NCBI GenBank assembly: GCA_035546535.1
Contig: DASZWQ010000204.1
Span: 62,001 to 126,000, forward strand
Direction of reading: 5' to 3'
DNA from: Pirellulales bacterium
GTDB lineage: Bacteria > Planctomycetota > Planctomycetia > Pirellulales > JACPPG01
Length of the DNA stretch: 64,000 nt
The first letter of the stretch is position 1; the number at the start of each line of letters is the position of its first letter. Position numbers and translations under genes: made by a program. The notes under the pieces are model-generated. The model ran no database searches. It saw only the letters and a program-made list of their open reading frames with translations, and was not told the DNA's origin. Shown piece after piece: positions 53,267 to 61,159 of the stretch.

Positions 53267-53931
53267 TGCGAGATTCCCCGCTCGTCGAGCGCCCGCGCAC
53301 TGCCAGGCAGGACCCGCAGCAGCGCGGCCACGGATCGGGTCGCGCTCACGGCGACGGGGGCCAGGCTGCCGGTCAAATCTTCATCCAGGATCGTATCGTC
53401 CAGCGCCGTCGCATCCGGCGCGGCTTCGCCCACCGCGCCGGCGCCAGGCAAGGAACTCCACACGCCCGCCAGACTTTCGTTCGTGGCATTGATCAACGGT
53501 TGATACGTCTGGCGGGCCTGATCTACGAGCGGCAAATGCGCTTCGCCCGCGGTCGCTGCGTCACGATGCTCGATGGCCGCCAGTTGTGCGCCGACCTCGG
53601 CCTGATCGGACGGCGCGCGCAGCAACCAGGCAACCGTGGGAATCGCCGCCACGAGCAACGCCGCGGCCATGGCCATGGCCATCGTGCGCCGGCGCAGGGG
53701 CGCTCGCCGTGGGGCGGCCCGCCAATCGGCCACCACGCGCAAACCGAGGCCAGGCGGAACCTCGGGGCACGGCAGGGCCGTCACGCCAGCCAGCAACATG
53801 GCGTATTCGCGTAAGAGCTTCGCGCAAGCCGGGCACCGCGACGCGTGTTCGCACAGGATCGCGTCAGCCGCCGGCTGCGCACGCTCGTCGATCAAATCGT
53901 TCAGCCGAGTTTCAAACTCTTCGCACCGCAC
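53263..53931 (-). CDS. anti-sigma factor with HxxxCxxC zinc motif
   Basis: The 222-residue protein starts with a zinc-binding anti-sigma domain: CEEFETRLNDLIDERAQPAA, then H29-x3-C33-x2-C36 (EHASRCPAC). A membrane segment follows at about 84-104 (MAMAMAAALLVAAIPTVAWL), then an outer part with little recognisable order. The GTG at 53931 has GGAG seven bases upstream and lies 20 bases inside the sigma gene. The zinc motif suggests control by redox or by release of the sigma. Confidence 0.85.
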   Translation of the reverse strand: MRCEEFETRLNDLIDERAQPAADAILCEHASRCPACAKLLREYAMLLAGVTALPCPEVPPGLGLRVVADWRAAPRRAPLRRRTMAMAMAAALLVAAIPTVAWLLRAPSDQAEVGAQLAAIEHRDAATAGEAHLPLVDQARQTYQPLINATNESLAGVWSSLPGAGAVGEAAPDATALDDTILDEDLTGSLAPVAVSATRSVAALLRVLPGSARALDERGISQ

Positions 53932-54499
53932 GATGATTCTCCGACAAAACCTCGCGAGAGCGCAGCTGCTCGACCAACTCCCGGCGTGCTCGATGCACCC
54001 ACGTCTTGATCGTGCCCAGCGGGCAGCCCATCGCCTCGGCAATTTCTCCGTAGCTCAGTTCGTGTTCGTGGAACAACACAAAGGCCTGCCGGTACTCCGG
54101 CCGAATTCCGCCTAACGCCCGTTCCACTTCCTCCGCCAGGTGCCGCGCCGCCTCCGGCGGCGGAGCGCTGTCCTCGACCCGCTCGACCTCGCTTGCCAGG
54201 CGCGGCCGGCGCGCGCGGGCGGCCAAAAGCGTGCGGCAGCGATTGCCGGCAATGGCCAAAAGCCAGGGAGCGAAATCACGTTCGCTGTCCCAGCCTTTCA
54301 GGCTGCGGAGCGCCCTGACGAACGATTCCTGCGTCACGTCCTCGGCGTCCTCGCGCTGACCGAGCATGCGGTAGCACAGGGCGAAAACAGGACGCTCGAA
54401 CCGCGCGACCAGGGCTCCGGCCGCCTGGGCATCTCCGGCAAGGCAGCGGCGGACCAGATCCGTGACTTCGGCAGCCAGCGGATCGCGGTCAGCGGGCAT
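53912..54499 (-). CDS. ECF-type sigma factor, second
   Basis: The 195 residues contain region 2 (ALCYRMLGQREDAEDVTQES, then FAPWLLAIAGNRCRTLLAAR) and region 4 (LSYGEIAEAMGCPLGTIKTW). The start at 54499 is the family-like one; an ATG at 54562 would add 21 residues. The anti-sigma overlaps its end by 20 bases, and the secreted protein follows, making a tight three-gene unit. Target promoters unknown. Confidence 0.9.
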   Translation of the reverse strand: MPADRDPLAAEVTDLVRRCLAGDAQAAGALVARFERPVFALCYRMLGQREDAEDVTQESFVRALRSLKGWDSERDFAPWLLAIAGNRCRTLLAARARRPRLASEVERVEDSAPPPEAARHLAEEVERALGGIRPEYRQAFVLFHEHELSYGEIAEAMGCPLGTIKTWVHRARRELVEQLRSREVLSENHRAVRRV

Positions 54500-54655
54500 A
54501 GCAACTGGCCTTCGCTTGGGGATACCCGGCTCGGTCCGGGCTGGTTTCACCGGATGGGCCAAGAGCCCGCCCGCCGTCGGCTGCGCGGGGCGGAAAGAAC
54601 GGAATCTCAGCGGCCGCTCGCCCTTAATGTAACCGCTGGGCCGAAAATCCTGCGT

Positions 54656-54901
54656 CTATTCGTAGATTTCGCGAAAGATCTCTCGCAAATCGCGCGGCGA
54701 AACGTCCTCCAGACGCTGCCCACGCCGCTCCAGCTTTTCGTTGAGCTTGATGGCCGTTTCCTGCATCTGCGCGTGTGTGTCCTGCGAACCGCCGAACAGC
54801 ACGAAATTCTCCCCCCGCGTCAGCCGGGTGTGGCCATCGTCGTTGTCCAGGCCCAGCCCCAGCAGGGCGGCCTTCCGCTCTTTTTTGCGGGCAGCTTTCA
54901 A
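54656..54901 (-). CDS. small protein of unknown function (81 residues)
   Basis: The start is TTG with GAGG six bases upstream. The chain is basic at the start (MKAARKKERKAALLGLGLDN) and then has a mixed central part (HTRLTRGENFVLFGGSQDTH) and a helical end (QLNEKLERRG-type, RDLREIFREIYE). I do not recognise it, but the pattern is like small conserved planctomycete proteins. Confidence 0.65.
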   Translation of the reverse strand: MKAARKKERKAALLGLGLDNDDGHTRLTRGENFVLFGGSQDTHAQMQETAIKLNEKLERRGQRLEDVSPRDLREIFREIYE

Positions 54902-55012
54902 GAGAAGCCTCGTGTTTCTGGCGTCTGTCGGCGTCGGGTACCAAAAAACTATAGGCAGGCTGAACGCGGCGGGTCAAGCTGGGCCGCCCCCCCTGCTATT
55001 CTCGGCCAATCG

Positions 55013-55210
55013 CTAGCCGCGAATCGACTCGCGCACCGCCTGCCGCGCCAGCTTGAACGCATTGGTCAGGACCCGGGCCCGGGCCTCCATTTGTTCGCCC
55101 GTAAAGCTGCGGGTGTCGCTCAGCGGCAGACCGGCAATCGCCACCGTCAGCGGTAGCAGATCGAGGAATTCGCGGTAGCGTCGCTTCAGGGCTTCTTCGT
55201 CGGTCGACAC
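55013..55210 (-). CDS. small protein of unknown function (65 residues)
   Basis: The GTG start has AAGGAG seven bases before it, a near-perfect ribosome site. The chain (STDEEALKRRYREFLDLLPL, then TVAIAGLPLSDTRSFTGEQM) is a probable helical protein with an LPLTVAIAGLP stretch. No family recognised. Confidence 0.65.
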   Translation of the reverse strand: MSTDEEALKRRYREFLDLLPLTVAIAGLPLSDTRSFTGEQMEARARVLTNAFKLARQAVRESIRG

Positions 55211-55515
55211 GGACGGACTCCTTCAAATCGTACCTTGTTTCGGAAAGGCGGCTTGCCGTGACGGGTGCTGGCCGTAGCCGGATTCCGTAATTCGACCTGC
55301 GGTGATGTCGCCGTCACTCGCCAGGAACCGCTAGCCGGTCAGGAAGGCAAATACTGCCAGGCCGCACGCACGCCAAAGATTGAAGCTAGTTCGGCGTGGG
55401 CGGGCGGGCAAGACAGGGGGACGCAATTGCGGTCGGCCGATCGCCGCCATCTGCGCGCACACCCCTGGCCCTTCATGCTCGGGACGACTGAGAGAATCCG
55501 CCTCGAACCGACGGC
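55211..55515. other. 305-base intergenic region
   Basis: It lies upstream of the 65-residue gene and downstream of the FHA-domain gene, both on the minus strand. I see no convincing gene, RNA or strong hairpin in it. Confidence 0.5.
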
Positions 55516-56181
55516 TTAGCGGCGCTTGAAGAACTTGTTCAAGACGTCGCTGGCCGCCTGGCCGCTGTCACCCGTCGTTTTGGCCGGAATGGGGGGAAGC
55601 TTACCCGGCGGGGCTTTGCCGGTCTTCGCATGCGGCGCGGGGACGGGCGGCTGAGGGACGGTCTGGGGCGGAACAAACGGCCCGACCTGCGTCTCGCTCG
55701 ACTTCAGATCGATTTCCTCGGTCTCGTTGAGCGTGAACCGGCGCGTGTCGTTTTTGGCCTCTTCCTCGGTGGGCTTGATCCAGTCTTCGACGTTGTCGAT
55801 CGATGGCTGGCCGCCGCTGCTCTCGGCCGTGCGGGCGGCGGCTTCCTTGATGCTTTCGACCTTGGGGCGCTTCTTCGAGGCCACGCCCACATGGACGCAG
55901 AATTCGAACTCCAGCGGACCGACCACGAGCTTGTCGCCGCTTTTGAGCTCGCATTCGCCGCGGACGCGCGCACCGTTAACCAGGGTGCCGTTCTTGCTGC
56001 CGAAATCGCGCACCGTGGTCAGGCCATCTTCGATGAGAATGGCGCAGTGGTGGCGACTGATCAAATCGCTGCGAGGGCGAAGTTGGCAGTCTTCCGCACG
56101 TCCGATGAGAAACTTCGGGCCGGCCACCGGCAATTCCTTGCCGGCGTTGGGGCCCACCAACACCTTCAGTCTAACTTCCAT
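55516..56181 (-). CDS. FHA-domain protein
   Basis: The 221 residues carry one N-terminal FHA domain (about 1-90), the fold that binds phosphothreonine peptides. The key residues are present: GR at 27-28, SRHH at 42-45 and the NGT turn at 64-66. The rest is low complexity: acidic and lysine residues (KVESIKEAAARTAESSGGQP), then proline- and lysine-rich sequence and a short basic end. It has no partner kinase beside it. The start MEVRLKVLVGPNAGKE at 56181 matches such proteins; an upstream start at 56214 would add 11 residues. Confidence 0.9.
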   Translation of the reverse strand: MEVRLKVLVGPNAGKELPVAGPKFLIGRAEDCQLRPRSDLISRHHCAILIEDGLTTVRDFGSKNGTLVNGARVRGECELKSGDKLVVGPLEFEFCVHVGVASKKRPKVESIKEAAARTAESSGGQPSIDNVEDWIKPTEEEAKNDTRRFTLNETEEIDLKSSETQVGPFVPPQTVPQPPVPAPHAKTGKAPPGKLPPIPAKTTGDSGQAASDVLNKFFKRR

Positions 56182-56618
56182 TTCCCGACGAAACTCCGCA
56201 GAGGTTGCGCGCAAGCACTAACGAATGAGAGCACGAACCAGAAGGACCTCTGCACAATCACGCCGGAAGAGCGTGCGTCCGAGAGAAAGGCCAGGCGGGA
56301 CTACTTCGCAATATGGATATGGATGATTGGAAGCAGGCCGACTTGCCAGACCCCACAGAAAAATCACGCCCTCCGTAATACCGTCGTAAATACTTTGCCT
56401 GATACTTCGAAAATTTCAAGGGTACGAAGCGCACCTTTGTCCGCAAGCACGATTGCCCCCCGCTGTTGGCACGCTAGATACTATCAGGCGCGCGGCCAAA
56501 GGTCAAAAAACGGCCAAAAAATTCATCAGCGGGGCTATTTCGGCGAATCTGCCACCAAATTGGGCCTCTCTAATGAAGGTCCCGGCCGGGTGCCATCACC
56601 GCCGCACAAACAATCAAA
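56182..56618. other. 437-base intergenic region
   Basis: It separates the FHA gene from the lipoate ligase gene, both on the minus strand. No convincing gene or RNA was found. It probably holds the FHA promoter, but no box pair is clear. Confidence 0.5.
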
Positions 56619-57362
56619 TTAGCGACGGCGGGTCCAGTCCAACTGGCCGTAAATTTCTTCGACCAGCCGCGCCGCCCGTCCTGTTTCCTCGACGCTGAGC
56701 CCCTCGGCCCGCCAGCAGACTTCGCACCTCCTACCGAGCCTATCGCGCCACGCGCCTTGGAGGTCGTGCGCCGGCACCACCGTTCCCCCCAAATCGCTTA
56801 TGCCGAAAAGCTCCGGCGCTGCACGCGATTTCGACAGGAGGACACTACCATGCTGCAAAATGGCGCCCCGTCGGCGGCGCTGCGCACTGCCGGCGATCTT
56901 CGATTCACCCAGCAGCACGTCGCCCGCGGCGCGGCGTTGGAAGCACAGGAACGGCTCTTCGTGGGCTGACAACTTGTCGCCGCGCGGACAAATCGTCGCT
57001 GCGATGTGCCATTCGCCGAGAACCTCGACGAGCGTCTCGTGCAGCAGCTGGTACAGTTCCTGCGCCAGCGCGGCACGCGGATGCTCGGCGGGTAAGACCA
57101 GGCTATAGGTGATCTCGATATCATGGACGATCGCTCCGCCGCCGGTCGCGCGGCGCACTAGAGGGCAATCCCTGCTGGGGGCGTGCTCGTCGCGCTGGGC
57201 CGCCGCCTGAAAGTAACCGAGCGACAGAGTTGGCGCTTCCCAGCGATAGAAACGGAGAGTACACGGTCCTCCGGCGGCGACCGAATCCATCAGCGCCGCA
57301 TCGACCGCCATGTTCCAGTCGCCCGCGGCCGCAGGACTCTCGATCAGTCGCCACGCGTTCAT
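56619..57362 (-). CDS. lplA: lipoate-protein ligase A family
   Basis: The 247-residue protein has the biotin/lipoate ligase fold: RRATGGGAIVHD (70-81), the key lysine K155 in GESKIAGSAQRRRRGAILQH, and the start NAWRLIESPAAAGDWNMAVD. It attaches or transfers lipoate or octanoate to lipoyl domains. It lies downstream of the gcv genes, and GcvH needs lipoate, so it probably works on GcvH. The frame is whole and the family's usual length (about 240-340) fits the short type. Confidence 0.85.
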   Translation of the reverse strand: MNAWRLIESPAAAGDWNMAVDAALMDSVAAGGPCTLRFYRWEAPTLSLGYFQAAAQRDEHAPSRDCPLVRRATGGGAIVHDIEITYSLVLPAEHPRAALAQELYQLLHETLVEVLGEWHIAATICPRGDKLSAHEEPFLCFQRRAAGDVLLGESKIAGSAQRRRRGAILQHGSVLLSKSRAAPELFGISDLGGTVVPAHDLQGAWRDRLGRRCEVCWRAEGLSVEETGRAARLVEEIYGQLDWTRRR

Positions 57363-57432
57363 CCGGACACCACTCGCAGAATGCCACGTGAGGAACCGTC
57401 ATAGTCGGCCCGTTCCCGTACTTCGGTGTCGC

Positions 57433-57666
57433 TTATCTGCCCTGCGAACTAAGAAGCACTAGCCGGACGTGGTTGATAAGCGTTCGGCCTTCTGTCCGCG
57501 GTTGCTCAGTAAGCTCGTCACCGGACCACGATGGCGTCATCAGGTGTGTATGCCCGCCATGAATCGCAAGCTTCGTGAGTTCGGCCTGCAGGCGCTCGAT
57601 GCCTTCCTTGTCGGCTACTATGGCCAGTTCCTCATCGGTTGGATCATATTCCATTGTTAGAATCAT
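57433..57666 (-). CDS. Imm32-like small protein
   Basis: The 77 residues have the form of the Imm32 family: a DKEGIERLQAELTKLAIHGG helix followed by HTHLMTPSWSGDELTEQP. Imm32 was named as an immunity protein of polymorphic toxins, but no toxin gene is beside it, so it may have been adopted for another job or be a stray. It fits between gcvPB and lplA with 29 and 70 bases of space, so it is probably on the same transcript. Confidence 0.65.
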   Translation of the reverse strand: MILTMEYDPTDEELAIVADKEGIERLQAELTKLAIHGGHTHLMTPSWSGDELTEQPRTEGRTLINHVRLVLLSSQGR

Positions 57667-57695
57667 ATAGCCCTCGACCGAAGTTTCTGTTCGCT

Positions 57696-59186
57696 CTAAG
57701 ACGCGCCCTTTTTGCCGGGCGGCAACTCGTGCGCCGCGTCCGGGGCCACCATGATCGGCTGCCGGGCGGCGCGCACTTCATCGGGGCGGCTGATCGGCGT
57801 GGTGTGCGGAGCTTCGTGCAGGAGATCCGCCGGCTCTTCGGTGATGCGGAACAAGGTCTCGGCGAACGCGTCCAGCGTCTCTTTGCTTTCCGTCTCCGTC
57901 GGCTCGACCATCAAAGCTTCGCGCACGATCGGCGGGAAATAGACCGTCGGCGCGTGAAAACCGTAATCCAAGAGCCGCTTGGCGATATCCATCGCCGAGA
58001 TGTCCTTGTCGGCCTTGAGCTTCGCGGCCGAGGCCACGAACTCGTGCATGCAGCGATTGCCCTGCGGCACCGGGAAAATGTGCTTCACCCGAGCCAACAG
58101 GTAATTCGCGTTCAATACGGCGTTCTCGCTGACGCGCCGCAGCCCGTCGGGACCGTGCGAGCGGATGTAGCAATAAGCCCGCACCAGGATGCCCACATTG
58201 CCGAAAAAGCTACGCACGCGGCCGATCGACTTTGGCCGGTCGCAGTCCAACCGGTAACCGGCCCCGTCGCGCGCGACCAAAGGAACCGGCAGATACGGCG
58301 CCAGCGTGCTGGTAACCGCGATGGGACCCGCGCCAGGACCGCCGCTGCCGTGCGGACCGCTGAAGGTCTTGTGACAATTGAAGTGCATCATGTCGGCGCC
58401 AAAATCGCCGGGTCGGGTAATGCCCAAGATGGCGTTCATATTCGCGCCGTCGAGGTACAAAAGGCCGCCGGCGCCATGTACCATGTCGGCGATGCGCTTG
58501 ATGTTCGGCTCGAACATGCCGAGCGTATTGGGATTCGTGATCATGAACACGGCCGTCTCTCGGTCGAGCTTGCGCTCGAGGTCTTCCAGGTCGACAAATC
58601 CCTGCGGCGTGCTTTTGACCGTGACGGCCTCGAAGCCGGCTACCGCGGCACTGGCCGGGTTGGTGCCATGGGCGCTGTCGGGCGCCAGGACCTTGGTTCG
58701 CTCTTCGCCCCGATCGCGGAAATAGGCGGCCGCCATCAACAACGACGTCAATTCCCCCTGTGCTCCTGCGGCGGGCTGCAACGAAACGGCCGGCAGACCA
58801 CCGATTTCGCCCAGCATCTGCTGCAATTCGTAAAGCAGCGCCAACATCCCCTGCAGCGTCTCTTCAGGCTGATAGGGGTGCAGGTCGAGCATGCCAGGCA
58901 GCGAGGCCAGGCGCTCGTTCCTCTTCGGGTTGTGCTTCATCGTGCACGAACCAAGCGGATAGAAATGCGTGTCGACCGACATGTTCATGGTCGACAGGTT
59001 CGTGAAATGCCGCACCACGTCGGGCTCTGCCAATTCGGCCAACGGTGGCGGACCTTGGGCCAATGCCGACGGCGGCACGATCCTGGCCAGGGGCACGTCC
59101 GGAACGTCGCTGGCCGGAAAACGCGTGGCGCGCCGGCCCGGCTTGGCCAAATCAAACAAGGGCACGGTCGCACGAGTATTACGCAT
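57696..59186 (-). CDS. gcvPB: glycine dehydrogenase (decarboxylating) subunit 2
   Basis: This is the PLP-bearing half of the split P protein, which decarboxylates glycine and loads the aminomethyl group on the lipoate of GcvH. The 496 residues contain the PLP lysine K273 in NCHKTFSGPHGSGGPG, the DSAHGTNPASAAVAGFEAVT block and STMNMSVDTHFYPLGSCTMK. It overlaps gcvPA by eight bases, so the two halves are translated together. The C-terminal tail is short and charged. Confidence 0.96.
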   Translation of the reverse strand: MRNTRATVPLFDLAKPGRRATRFPASDVPDVPLARIVPPSALAQGPPPLAELAEPDVVRHFTNLSTMNMSVDTHFYPLGSCTMKHNPKRNERLASLPGMLDLHPYQPEETLQGMLALLYELQQMLGEIGGLPAVSLQPAAGAQGELTSLLMAAAYFRDRGEERTKVLAPDSAHGTNPASAAVAGFEAVTVKSTPQGFVDLEDLERKLDRETAVFMITNPNTLGMFEPNIKRIADMVHGAGGLLYLDGANMNAILGITRPGDFGADMMHFNCHKTFSGPHGSGGPGAGPIAVTSTLAPYLPVPLVARDGAGYRLDCDRPKSIGRVRSFFGNVGILVRAYCYIRSHGPDGLRRVSENAVLNANYLLARVKHIFPVPQGNRCMHEFVASAAKLKADKDISAMDIAKRLLDYGFHAPTVYFPPIVREALMVEPTETESKETLDAFAETLFRITEEPADLLHEAPHTTPISRPDEVRAARQPIMVAPDAAHELPPGKKGAS

Positions 59187-60549
59187 GGGCGGGTGCCGCC
59201 TTTCGATTGCTGCTCTTTATGGATGCGACCAGCGCGTCGATTTCGTGCCGCGTACGCTTTTCGGTGACGGCCACGAGGAAACAGTCAGCCAGCTCTGGAT
59301 ACCACGGCGCGAGCGGTACGCCGGCAAAGATGTCGTTCGCCGCTAATTCCGATAGGAGCGACTCCACTTGCCCGTCACGATCGCGAACCGCGAATTCCTT
59401 GAACGTCGGCCCACCAAAAGGCAGCTCCAGCCGCTCCACCGTCGCCAGTCGCTCGCGGGCGTAATGCGCCTTGCGTAGCGAGAGCTCAGCCGCTTCCCGC
59501 AGACCTTCGGGCCCAACCAGGGCCAGGTAAACCGTGGCCCGTAGCGCCAACAGGCCTTGATTGGTGCAGATGTTGCTCGTGGCCTTTTCGCGTCGAATGT
59601 GCTGTTCACGCGTTTGTAGCGTCAAAACCCAGCAGCGCCGGCCCCGGCGATCGACCGTCTGCCCGGCAATGCGTCCCGGCATGCGCCGCACCAGCCGTTC
59701 GCGACAAGCCATGATGCCCAGGTAGGGTCCGCCGAACTGCATGGGAATGCCCAGCGATTGCCCCTCGGCCACAACGATGTCGGCATCATAGTCACCCGGC
59801 CGCTTTAACAGGCCCAAGCTGATCGGATCGGCCACGACGATAAACATGGCCCCCTTGTCGTGGGCGATCTGCGCCAGCTTTTCGACTTCTTCCAAACAGC
59901 CGAAGAAATTCGGGTGCTGCACCAGCACGCAGGCCGTGTCGTCGCGCACGGCGTCGAACAAATCCTGCGGCGCGATCGCGCCCGTGGTCGTGCCGACGAC
60001 GGTTTGCTCGACGCCCAGGTTTTGCAGGTACGCCGAAAGCGTTTGCCGATATTCGGGGTGTACGCTGGCGGCGGTGACAACGTGCCCCTGCCGGCCGGTG
60101 GCACTCATGCTCATCAGCACAGCTTCGGTCGCGGCCGTGGCGCCGTCGTACAGACTGGCGTTGGCCACTTCCATTCCGGTCAGGCGGCTGATCAGCGTCT
60201 GGTACTCGAAAAACGCCTGCAAGTTGCCCTGGCTCGCCTCGGCCTGGTAGGGAGTGTACGAGGTATAGAATTCGGCCCGGCCGGCAATGGCGTCGACGAC
60301 CGCGGGGACGAAATGGTCGTAGCAGCCGGCGCCAAGAAAGCAGACCTTCTCGCCCGCCGCCACGTTCGCCCGGGCAAGCGCTCCCATGTGCGCGGTCAGC
60401 TCGATCTCGGTAAGCGCCGGCGGAATGGCCAGGTCCCGACGCAGCCGCAAATCGGCCGGCACCATGGCAAACAGCTCGTCCATCGAGCTGACGCCGATTG
60501 CGGCCAACATGGCCTGATGATCGTCGGGTGTGTTGAGCAAGAAAGGCAT
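59179..60549 (-). CDS. gcvPA: glycine dehydrogenase (decarboxylating) subunit 1
   Basis: This is the other half of the split P protein. The 456 residues show FLGAGCYDHFVPAVVDAIAG, YTPYQAEASQGNLQAFFEYQ and QTREQHIRREKATSNICTNQ near the C-terminal part. The active PLP lysine is in gcvPB. A 208-base gap with repeats separates it from gcvH, wide for an operon. Confidence 0.96.
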   Translation of the reverse strand: MPFLLNTPDDHQAMLAAIGVSSMDELFAMVPADLRLRRDLAIPPALTEIELTAHMGALARANVAAGEKVCFLGAGCYDHFVPAVVDAIAGRAEFYTSYTPYQAEASQGNLQAFFEYQTLISRLTGMEVANASLYDGATAATEAVLMSMSATGRQGHVVTAASVHPEYRQTLSAYLQNLGVEQTVVGTTTGAIAPQDLFDAVRDDTACVLVQHPNFFGCLEEVEKLAQIAHDKGAMFIVVADPISLGLLKRPGDYDADIVVAEGQSLGIPMQFGGPYLGIMACRERLVRRMPGRIAGQTVDRRGRRCWVLTLQTREQHIRREKATSNICTNQGLLALRATVYLALVGPEGLREAAELSLRKAHYARERLATVERLELPFGGPTFKEFAVRDRDGQVESLLSELAANDIFAGVPLAPWYPELADCFLVAVTEKRTRHEIDALVASIKSSNRKAAPAHA

Positions 60550-60615
60550 GATTCGTGTTGGTGTTGGCTATCGTTTGTTGCCGTTCGTCCGTGGTCGGGT
60601 GGTGATTTCGTTCGG

Positions 60616-60638
60616 CACTGGTGGGCAAGCCACCAGTG
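60616..60638. repeat. 9-bp perfect palindrome (CACTGGTGG/CCACCAGTG)
   Basis: Arms at 60616-60624 and 60630-60638 with a five-base loop, in the gcvH-gcvPA gap. It looks like a REP-type unit. A partly similar double hairpin (ggtgg-tcgcg-ccacc, then ccggtgtgcaccgg) lies at about 40333-40360. Confidence 0.6.
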
Positions 60639-60690
60639 GCACCCGCCACGCGAATGTCGAAATTCAAATGCCTAGGAGAATTGCCATAGC

Positions 60691-60719
60691 GCCCGCGGCA
60701 ATTTCACCGCGCCGCGGGC
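60691..60719. repeat. 8-bp perfect palindrome in the gcvH-gcvPA gap
   Basis: Arms gcccgcgg (60691-60698) and ccgcgggc (60712-60719) with a 13-base loop. Flanking copies of aatgtcgaa/ttcgacatt in inverted and direct order occur at about 60653 and 60723-60745. Together they form a patch of dense symmetry without a U-run. Confidence 0.6.
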
Positions 60720-60757
60720 CCTTCGACATTTGTCTTTCGACATTCGTCCTTTCCCAA

Positions 60758-61159
60758 TCAGTGCCCCTCTTCGGCGCATTGCTTCTGATAAGCGTTGTAG
60801 TCCATCAACTCGCCGAGCGACGTTTCGTCGGTGATTTTGATCTTCGCGATCCAACCCTGGCCGTACGGGTCGCTCGGCAGCGAATCGAGCTCGCCCGGCA
60901 GCGAATCGTGCACGGCCACCACCGTGCCATCGACGGGGCTGTACAGGTCGCTTACGGCTTTCACCGACTCGATCTCGCCGAACGACTCGCCCGTCTTAAG
61001 CGTACGTCCCACTTTCGGCAGTTCGATGTGTACGAGATCCGTGAGAGCCTCCAGGGCAAAGGCCGAAATGCCGACCGTCGCCACTTTTCCGCCGGACGCA
61101 TCCGGCTCGATGTGGACCCATTCGTGCGATTTGGAAAACAGCAGGTTCTCGGGCTTCAC
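60758..61159 (-). CDS. gcvH: glycine cleavage system H protein
   Basis: GcvH is the lipoyl shuttle between P, T and L proteins. The 133 residues contain the lipoylation lysine K67 in GEIESVKAVSDLYSPVDG and a flanking SHEWVHIEPDASGGKVATVG. The start is GTG with AAGGAAG upstream and it overlaps the gcvT stop by four bases. Confidence 0.97.
   Translation of the reverse strand: MKPENLLFSKSHEWVHIEPDASGGKVATVGISAFALEALTDLVHIELPKVGRTLKTGESFGEIESVKAVSDLYSPVDGTVVAVHDSLPGELDSLPSDPYGQGWIAKIKITDETSLGELMDYNAYQKQCAEEGH

Noticed and set aside
54999-55226. Alternative frame over the 65-residue gene
   Set aside because: It lacks a ribosome site and reads as low complexity, while the GTG frame has AAGGAG at seven bases.
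56651-57108. Plus-strand frames opposite the lipoate ligase
   Set aside because: Antisense shadows; the minus strand carries all ligase motifs.
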